From NCBI GenBank assembly GCA_004154925.1, contig QJNS01000708.1, forward strand, positions 186,001 to 250,000: a stretch of DNA of 64,000 nucleotides, written 5' to 3'. The position numbers were made by a program, and so were the translations under genes. This document shows positions 56,641-64,000 of the stretch, in pieces; the stretch's first letter is position 1, and each line of letters starts with the position of its first letter. This stretch comes from Monosporascus cannonballus. Lineage: Eukaryota > Ascomycota > Sordariomycetes > Xylariales. The notes below the pieces were generated by a model, which saw nothing but the letters and a program-made list of their open reading frames with translations, had not been told where the DNA came from and did not search any database.

Positions 56641-57494
56641 TAGGGATTTATCGATGTGCTTAGGGCAACCTTGTCTCTTGACGGTATTGTGGATAGAAGG
56701 GCAGAGCCCTCGTGTCTCATGATTAGCTTCGCGCCTTTCGCGATGCGAAATCGGGCAAGGGATACGGGCTTCCGGCCAGTTAGCACTATTACGGCTGTAT
56801 TCTAGCTGACTGAAGATATCCGTCCCTGTAATGGCTTCGACATGCTATCATGCCTGCTCACAGTTCTAGCCACTCGAACGACTGCGGCAAACCTTCCCTC
56901 AAAGCCCATGGGCCCGGACAGAAGAATCAGTGGTTTAATGCAATGTCTACCTGAGAAGAAGCAGCAAAAGTCATGAAGGCTGAGTGATCGCACCACCGCC
57001 AGTAGCGTCTTGTCATATTTAAATACAACTGCTACTCAAATTGAGTCAACGGCTGAATCGTCGACAATTTTACTTGAAGCGTTATCAAGTGATTGCTAAT
57101 AATCTTGTTCCTAATCAAAGCATCAAGGTCGGCGATGGGGGCCGGGCGCAACATGCATTTGGGGACCGAGGGTCAAGGCACTTCCTTCCAGCCATCACCG
57201 CACGTGAAACAGCAATCTCGTCTTAGCCTTCCTTCATACATTATATTCACTGAAGTATTCAACTGATCGCGATGATCGGCCTTCTTACCTTCTGGCTAGC
57301 AAAATTATCGTGTCGGAAGTTGCTGCTTCTAATATGGGATGGTTCGTATAGCCACCCATCTCTTTAACAGGAACTACTTCCCAATGATTCTTGAATCCCG
57401 TGGTCGACAAGGCGCTCTTATGGTTAGAATCTCTCGCTTCCAGCTAACCAAAAGACCTTTACTGTAGTCTAAGTAATTTCTTCACCCAGTCGCA

Positions 57495-58553
57495 GTGGCC
57501 CCCAACAGGATCCACATCGTAGGCGCAACCGGACGCCAAAGGCCGCTCCGTCCTCCATAAACTTTCCAACAAGCTGCGCTCCCCACCCCTACCCTCATCA
57601 ACACCAGCACTAGCACAACCAAAGCCTTAAAATCCCCGCCCTAGCCAGCAACGCCACGTCCTCAAAGCCCGGGTCCTAGCAACGGCGCATCCTACGCTAG
57701 ACCTGCATGTCATAGAGGGCTATGCACAAGGCCCGGACCCCATCTTCCCCGCGCACCCGGACATCGACACCATCGTTGCGTACACGGTCCCACCGGAAGA
57801 GCGCCCCCTAATTCGACGCTGCGGAGCGAGCGGGCGGGCGTCAAGCGCTTCATATTCTCGAGTGTGGACCACGGCGATGACGAGCGCAGCTGGGACCACC
57901 CTACTCCCGTGGCCCACTTTGCCGACAAGTTCCATATCGAGGCGTACATGTACTTGGTATGGGAGGGCGAGACCGGCTGGGAAGAGGTGGCTGTGTGCGG
58001 AGCATCCCCCGGGGGGGACGAAGAAGAAGAATGATGGGAGGACGACCTACACGATCCTCCGCCCAGTGGCCTTCATGGAGAACCTAAACCTGACGTCCTT
58101 CTTCGGAACCGCGTTGGCGAGCCTCTAGGCCACGATGCAGGCCGATACGCCGCCGCAGCTCACCAGCCTGCGGAACGTGGAGCTCTTCGCTGCGGAGGCG
58201 CTGCTCGCCCCCTCGTTACGTTCGTCCTAGGAAAGAAGATTCGCGAACCGCGCAATCAGCTCGCGGAAAACTCGCTAACGCTGGGGCTGAGGCGCGCGCC
58301 GTCTATGTGATCGTTGCCGGGCACAGGTCCCCAGCTGACGTACGCGCGGTTGATCATTAGAAGCGGCATGCGCTGGGCCATCGGCGCCGTGAGCAGGATG
58401 TTTGACTGGTTTGAGGCCGTCGGCTACGGCGTCGAGGTCGCGGCGCTGCGGGCCGCAGAGCCGCGGCTCCAGGACTTCGAGACCTGGTTGAGGGAGAACA
58501 GCGAGTTTCCCTTTAGCCGCGGAGGTGCAGGAGAGGGCCTGAAGGGCTTTTGA
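57495..58553 (+). pseudogene. Decayed NmrA-like (NAD(P)-binding, SDR-related) gene
   Basis: The frame starts at GTG (57495), where ATG is expected, with N-R-I-H-I-V-G-A-T-G-R, the nucleotide-binding G-A-T-G-x-x-G region of NmrA-type proteins. An extra A near 57,519 shifts the frame; the next frame continues G-R-S-V-L-H-K-L and stops at about 57,629. Later islands are P-D-I-D-T-I-V-A-Y (about 57,757), G-V-K-R-F-I-F-S-S-V-D-H-G (about 57,838), T-T-Y-T-I-L-R-P-V-A-F-M-E-N-L (about 58,048) and a closing W-F-E-A-V-G-Y-G-V-E-V with D-F-E-T-W-L-R-E (about 58,408-58,505), ending at the TGA near 58,551. At least three frameshifts and several stops lie between. NmrA-like proteins sense redox state or act as atypical reductases; this copy cannot. 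Confidence 0.75.
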
Positions 58554-58988
58554 TTGGTTTGGTCTGTTCATCTATACTGTTGGGGTTGAGGATGGGGTGT
58601 ACAATTGGGTATCATGATACAGCGTGTTTAGGGACGAAGGGTTAGTATGCGTTACGTGAGGCGAAATTCAGATTGTTTAAAGGGTCAGAAAAATAACTTG
58701 GCATACGGCTACACTTAGCAGCCAGGAGCATTGGTAATTTTGTGCGATAACTGTAGAATCCCAGTGTCAAACTTCATAACATTCTAATCTTTATCAGGTG
58801 AATACGAAATTCTTAGGTAAAAACCTAACAAAAAACTTTTTTTTAAGTGACGTTAAATGGATTATGTCCGGGTATCATTATCTATCCCCTTAAACTGGTA
58901 TTCCAAGGGCCTTTCTTTTCTACCCCCGTAATAGGTCTCGGTCCGTAAATATCAAGAAACCAAATGCTAAAGCCGGCGGAGCATCCGC
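58554..58988. other. Spacer, 3' side of the transporter and the NmrA remnant
   Basis: Convergent 3' ends; no gene seen. Mildly AT-rich between 58,640 and 58,860. Confidence 0.4.
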
Positions 58989-61240
58989 TTACGAACTGCG
59001 CCGCCCATACGGCTCAAACGGGAAGAGCGCTGAGACCAGCGCCATGACGCCGAAGAGCGCGGCACAGACGTAGATGGGGCTGCTGGTCGAGGTGTCGGCG
59101 GTGGTGGACACGACGCTGGACAGGATGCCCATAAGGCGGTTGCAGGCGACGCCGACGCCGTTGCCCGTGGCGCGGTGGGCGCTGGGCAGCACCTCGGGCG
59201 TGTAGGCGTACAGGGTGCCGTAGTAGACGTTGAGGCAGAATGCGATGGCGCAGCTGAACCCGACATTCTGCGCCGGCGACCGTACCGCCGTGTACGCGAA
59301 GAAGAAGGCCATGGTCGCGAGGGCGCCGATGCTCATCGTGTACCGCCGCCCCAGGGCCCGCGTGTCGCACATCCACGCCGCGAGTGCCGGCCCGAAGATC
59401 CCCGACACGTTCGTCAGCGTATAGTTCCGCCACGTGTCGAACGTGCTGACGCCCGCGTACGCGCCGCGGCTCTCGAGGTACGAGCTGTGGTGTAGTTAGC
59501 GAGTCAGTTAGCTATTCCCAAGATAAACTCGAAGCGTATGTAAGTAGGAATGAGCGCGGGGCCCGGCGGAGTGGTTTAAGGGACCGCTTGATTGACAGAG
59601 GAAGGAAGTGGACCAAATGACGAAGCGAAGTCATACCTCAGGAAAACGTAGAACAGCGGATACGCAAGCCCTATCAGCGTCCAGCTGAACCAGATCATGG
59701 AAGTCGAAATGACCATCTTTCGCGTCGCGAAGAGTCCGGAAAGGTGGGCCCAGGTTTCGGCGGGGAGCGAGAACCTGCCGCTGCCGCCCCGGCTCGCCCG
59801 GACGGGGCCGCAGGCCTCGAGTTTCTGGACGGTGAGCGAGCAGGGGCGGCCGTAACGCAGCGCGAGCGCCCGAAGTCCCGAGACCAGCCGCTCCTCCTCC
59901 CCCGCGCCGAGCAGGTACTTGGGCGTCTCGCGCAGCCTGACCACCATCACGCGCAGCACCGATAGCACGAACACCAGCGCGCCCGCCGTGAACATGACGT
60001 AGCGCCAGCCGCGGTTATTGTCCCATGAGCAGTCGTCGACGGAAGAGCAGTTCCACTTCGGCTTGACTAACGTTGTAATATTTCCGAGTCAGTCTTTCAT
60101 CTGGTTAATTCAGACTGAACTTGATGTGCAAGTCTCTCCGGCGCAAGGCAAAGAAAAAAAAAAAAGCACTACGCACCAAGGAACCCCCAGCAGATAAAGC
60201 CCGTAACTGCCTGCCCGACGCCCCACCAGCAGGCGAGGAACGTGAGGACCCACTGGCGGTCGCCGGGGAGGTACTCGAGGAAGACGGTGGTATCGAGGAT
60301 GAGGTTGCCGCCGGCGCCGAAGCCGATGACGGCGACGAAGAAGCCGAGGCTGGCCCAGTTGGGGACGGCGCCGGCGACGACGGTCGCAGTCGAGCACACG
60401 AACAGGCTGGTGTTGAAGGCCCAGCGGCGCCCGATCATGTCGGCGCCGAGCCCCCAGAACAGCGCCCCCGCGAGCACTGCAACATCTGGAGTCAGTCTGC
60501 CCTTTCTGATCGATTAAGCAAATAGCCGGGAGTTATAAGACGTGCTTCGGAACCATATACTCCTAAAAGCATCCATTGCGAAATTTGTGCTCTTAAACTA
60601 GGCAATAATGGGGGACGGATAACTGCAGACACTGCTTACTCCCCGCGTACACCGCCACGTTGAGGCCCGCCGAATAGCCCCGCTCCCCGAACTCCGTGTA
60701 CGCCGGCGCCGCGATGTTGCCCTGCAGGAGCAGGACGAGCGAGTCGACTGCGTAACTGAGAGTGTGCGTGTGGTCCTTTTGTCAGTTATTGCTGCTTTAG
60801 GGACGAATGCATTATCTCCTTGTCTTTCCTCTCTCGAGGAAATCGCTTATCCGAAACCGTTGAGCACGAAGAGCTTCCAGTGATAGTTCGTCCAGCCAAT
60901 CTCGTTGATAGCCTAGATGCAAGAGAGCACACGGGTACAGGTAAGCATATCCATTTGCGCATGTACAGCAGCATGGGTAGGGAAGGACCAAACTTGGCCA
61001 TCGCTACGGGACTCCGATAGCGCGACTTCTAGCTGGCATCTCGTGGCGTGTACGTACGTCATTGACGAGGTGCATCTTCTTGTTGAGAGCGGGGTCCAGG
61101 TCTTGCAGCGCCAGGACATCCTCCGCCTCACCGGCGGTGACCCGCGACTCGCTGTCGTCGGCAATGGCGCCCGCACTGCTCTCGGGATCCCCTCGCCCGC
61201 TCACCAACGTGATCTTCTTATCGGAGTCTGAAGCCATCAT
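58989..61240 (-). CDS. Six-exon MFS transporter, SV2/sugar-porter type
   Basis: Exons (minus): 61240-61058, 60912-60851, 60755-60640, 60476-60177, 60066-59637 and 59484-58989, giving 528 residues. Introns 1, 3, 4 and 5 have donors GTACGT, GTAAGC, GTGCGT and GTATGA with AG acceptors; intron 2 starts with AT. The product has V-N-D-A-I-N-E-I-G-W-T-N-Y-H-W-K-L-F (typical start of fungal SVOP-like carriers), the loop motif G-A-D-M-I-G-R-R, a second half-repeat motif D-T-R-A-L-G-R-R, about 12 hydrophobic segments and a large luminal/external loop N-C-S-S-V-D-D-C-S-W. The closing T-P-E-V-L-P-S-A-H-R-A-T-G-N-G resembles the sugar-porter P-E-V-x-P motif. The substrate cannot be told. If intron 2 is not spliced, translation stops at once after exon 2 and the gene is dead. 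Confidence 0.8.
60756..60850 (-). other. Intron 2 of the transporter with a non-canonical AT..AG structure
   Basis: Protein similarity requires the join G-F-G|Y-A-V-D. On the minus strand exon 2 ends GGTTTCGG at 60851 and the intron reads ATAAGC at 60850-60845, then CTGAC (branch-like) and CTCAG at the acceptor (60760-60756). A single G to A change from GTAAGC explains it. No in-frame GT donor is near. It is 95 bases long. Confidence 0.75.
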
Positions 61241-62102
61241 ATTTTGCTGTCGACTGACGTTATCCGCTCTACGGTCCATCAACGAGGGTGGATCGGGGTG
61301 AATTTGCTGGTTCACTCGGTTCAGACCACGGCCTGGATATGAAGCCGGCCCGAGAGAGGAGGTCGCGCGTATAAGTCGCACAAGATCGAGCGAGGCAGGG
61401 AGGATATTAGCTTCAAGAAAATAAGCGGCAACATGACAAAAGAGACCGAAGAGGGGGAGAATACTCAAGATTCGCCAATGGAGAAAAAAATGTGCATGCA
61501 GGCATGTTCATCTGGGCTGTCGATCTCGCTCGGTGGCAACCAGGAAGGAGGGACCCTTCTGATGTGAAGGCCAAGGAAACACTATGACGAACGACCCTCA
61601 GCGACCCCGAATCAACAGAATACCGAACCCTAAGCCTAGGAGTGTTTCCGGACTCGGAAGGTGGACATGCTTGGCTTTCCCCCCGTGCTCCCGTTGCCGT
61701 CCGCTCATAGGCCGAAAATCCGTCCTCTCTCCCCACGCAAGCTCTCATGCAACGTCAGGGACAGGGAGGGGATATGTATCCACACTGTATCATTGTATGT
61801 TTTGGAGATTAGGTTGGGGATGGCGGAATATCTCGTCATACATTTATTTTCGCATAGAGCTAAACGCGTTTTTACGGAGGATGAGGCGCTTAAGGTAGTC
61901 CTCGGGTAATTCTGTTCGAGCTAGGATGTTACAGCAGCAAACAGGCGGGCTATCCTGCAGTGTACCGAACGTCAATTGTCTTGGGCCGCTAATTTCTGGT
62001 GTGACTTCTAAATATGAGTGATTCCCGTTTTGTCGAGACAATACGGCTCCAAAAAGATTGGTGACTCATAACCAGAATTGGCCCTTCGCAAAGGACGCCG
62101 CT
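61241..62102. other. Intergenic region upstream of the transporter
   Basis: Holds the transporter promoter (minus strand) and the 3' flank of the acyltransferase. Frames here (for example 61,413-61,748) extend from the transporter frame or overlap one another and are not supported as genes. Confidence 0.45.
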
Positions 62103-63692
62103 TCATAAAGCCGGTCCCTCCCAAGCCTCTCTTCTTAACCTACAGAGCCAGGACTGCTTATGCGGGAATGCGATCTGCCTGTCCTTCGAGAACCCAGCGT
62201 TTTGCAAGTGCTGGATACACCTGTTCGAATTAGCGACGACGGTGGCCATGGTTTATTTCCTGGGTTACAGCACTCACCTCTCGTTATCAACTCTCGGCTC
62301 GAGGCAGATGTTCATGGTCCGGTTGTCCACCTGGAAGCACCAGTGGACGAGGCTCGATAGCCAAAGCTGGACCCTGCCTCTAGCCCACTCTTCGCCAACC
62401 AGCACGTGTATGCCCCTATCAAAGTCTTGCGCGTCCTGGCCCATCTGTCGGCCCAGAGCATCTTCTTTCACCCAGTAGATCTCGAAGTATCCGAACGGCA
62501 CGCCATCCCACATGCCTATGGCTGGGAATGAGTGCTTCGATCGGAGCCCATCTGACAGGAAGTTGGGATGGTATTCTCCCCAGAATGCGGATACCCGCGG
62601 CTTCGAAAGCCACATCTGGAGAAGGGACGTGTCGTCCAGCGAGCACAGGTGAGCATTCTCCCTTTCGGCCGATCCCAGAGGACCAACGTTTGGAACAGGG
62701 TTCGGGGAGAGCGAAGCCACACGGAGAGAAAGGTACTTCCCTACACTCGGCACGAAGCGGGTGTAGAATATTTCGCCCATTCGTGGGGGCTTCTGGCGGA
62801 GTGGATGTCGCACGTTGTTTGTTATAGTGTACTGCAGAGGTGGCGGGGGAAAGTAGGTTGGCAGACGAGAGGGTGAAAAGTAAGGACCGATTGGAAATCC
62901 GGGGATAGATGCCAAGCCCGCTTGAGTGTCCACGGACAGGTGGCTGCTCCCAAAAGAGGGCGTATGTTGGTGCCCGTGGAGCGATTCGCCCTTATTGATA
63001 GGGGAAGTTGGCCGACTACCGACGGGCGATCCGGGGTGGGAGCTGTGTTTCATCGGCTGGAGGGTGAAGAGGAATAGGCCACTCGGTATCTGCCAGAACA
63101 TGCGCCTTGTCACGAACATATTGTCCCAACCCTGGTTATTCTCGTGGACGCTCGCGCCTACGGCTGACTCCATCGTGCTTATCAGGCCCATCCTCTCAAG
63201 CTTGGGAATCATATTCCCGGTACGTAGTACCCCTTCACGCTTGATTCGTATGCGCCATTCGCCCTTCGGTCTTGCGGTAAGTGGTGTGTTTTGGGACTGC
63301 TTAGTTTCGAGATAAGGAGAGGGCTCGGGCTGTTGGAAGTACCAGTACAGAGTTATCCACATCATCAGAGCTATTTGGCGGGATGCGCTGGCGGGGGGTC
63401 TGTAATCACTGCTAGAAGGGTGTGAGATGGATGAGATAAAGACAATGTCATTATGAAGGGTCGGTTTGCTGTATTTGTGAATATGATGCTGTTTAGGATG
63501 GGGTTCGCTCCCATCTTCTCCATCGTCTACATGGTTGTCGCAATTATCCTCGCTGTGCAAAACCACCGTCCACCCTGCCGGAAACGGGGTCGGGTGAATA
63601 TGGAACTCGTTGGACTTAAAGAACAGGCCGGAGAAGACGGGCTGTACCGTGAAGTTCTGGCCGTCTGGTAGATGAACGATGGACGGCGCCAT
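62103..63692 (-). CDS. SidF/SidL-like hydroxyornithine N-acyltransferase (siderophore biosynthesis)
   Basis: Two exons, 63692-62278 and 62220-62103, give 510 residues. The 57-base intron has GTGAGT, a branch-like CTAAT and CAG, and splicing restores D-N-E-R-C-I-Q-H-L-Q-N-A-G-F ... P-H-K-Q-S-W-L. The start is taken at M-A-P-S-I-V-H-L-P-D-G-Q (63692); an in-frame ATG at 63698 and one further out at 63740 are less likely. The C-terminal third is a GNAT domain of the IucB/SidF group: W-G-E-Y-H-P-N-F-L, F-P-A-I-G-M-W-D-G-V-P-F-G-Y-F-E-I-Y-W and R-G-I-H-V-L-V-G-E-E. Such enzymes transfer acetyl (SidL) or anhydromevalonyl (SidF) to N5-hydroxyornithine for ferricrocin or fusarinine siderophores. The product ends W-E-G-P-A-L, without the SKL-type peroxisomal tail reported for SidF, which favours a cytosolic SidL-like role. 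A middle region (about residues 60-90) is His/Asp/Ser-rich. Confidence 0.85.
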
Positions 63693-63698
63693 GTTCAT

Positions 63699-64000
63699 CT
63701 CCAAGTGAGAGTTGACTATAAACAAGAGATATGAGAGCAAAGTAGATCAAAGTATAGCGAAACTCTATTCCCCCTTAGTTGAAATAAACACCGACAAAAA
63801 TGCGCCTGTGAGAATGCGGGGTTGATCTTCGAGGTCAGTGGGGAACAAGGATTATTTAGAGATCCAAGAGATAGCTGCCCGGGAGGCTTCTCGCATATGA
63901 AGAGCAGCAGTTGTCCTCAAAAAGAAAAAGAAAAGAACGAAAGTTATCCAATACGGAGTGGTGATGCGACAATGGTTCGTTCGATGGTGACAAGTTAAAT
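63699..64000. promoter_or_regulatory. Upstream region of the siderophore acyltransferase
   Basis: About 300 bases to the window edge, expected to hold the promoter. I looked for the ATCWGATAA-type site of the iron GATA repressor SreA and saw no full match; the core GATAG/AGATAG occurs near 63,869. Confidence 0.35.

Noticed and set aside
59014..59433. Long alternative minus-strand frames in the transporter exons
   Set aside because: GC-rich third positions open neighbouring frames; only the frame 59,484-58,989 continues the spliced MFS protein.
61004..61468. N-terminal extension of the transporter to 61468
   Set aside because: The in-frame stretch upstream of the ATG at 61240 has no family similarity, and fungal SVOP-like carriers begin near this point.
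1..64000. CRISPR arrays, rRNA or tRNA genes
   Set aside because: No regular direct-repeat/spacer array and no tRNA cloverleaf box A/B pair or rRNA-like segment was noticed; tRNA absence was judged by eye only.

Overview
This window is nuclear DNA of a filamentous ascomycete (Pezizomycotina). The evidence is short spliceosomal introns with GT..AG ends and CTAAT/CTGAC branch sites, a fungal GNAT siderophore acyltransferase, fungal HeLo and PNG1-type proteins, chromodomain Ty3/gypsy retrotransposons, and a sharply bounded AT-saturated block whose damage looks like repeat-induced point mutation (RIP: C to T and G to A, mostly at CpA/TpG).

Layout: (1) 1-590, ordinary composition, holding the start of an unrecognised minus-strand gene cut by the window edge and a small inverted-repeat element. 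(2) About 600-48,630, an AT-rich block built almost wholly of nested, RIP-killed LTR retrotransposons. Termini and 5-bp target-site duplications (TSDs) give the insertion order. Element C (1508-15362, minus) is interrupted by A (2124-9263, plus). Element B (17085-45520, minus) is interrupted in its internal part by D (23685-37545, plus) and in its 5' LTR by F (38072-45261, minus). D's 3' LTR was hit by E (30321-37481, minus), and E was hit by a well-preserved solo LTR (31389-31773). Two further short insertions with perfect TSDs lie at 17188-17319 and 47410-47840. A, B and F form one family (about 7.15 kb, LTR about 430 bp); C, D and E form a second (about 6.7 kb, LTR 370-407 bp). All six appear to carry, on the strand opposite gag-pol and running tail-to-tail with its chromodomain end, a decayed ORF with a six-cysteine Zn2Cys6-like cluster. 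(3) About 48,630-64,000, gene-bearing DNA: a broken HeLo-domain gene, an unrecognised protein with a C-terminal membrane segment, a 970-residue fusion of a chymotrypsin-fold-like domain with a catalytically dead peptide:N-glycanase (PNG1), a decayed NmrA-like gene, a six-exon SV2/sugar-type MFS transporter with one abnormal AT donor site, and a two-exon SidF/SidL-like hydroxyornithine acyltransferase.

The HeLo remnant, the membrane protein and the protease-PNG1 fusion lie side by side next to the transposon block and could be a fast-evolving defence or incompatibility neighbourhood, but that is inference. The transporter and the acyltransferase are adjacent on the same strand; nothing in the sequence proves a shared pathway.
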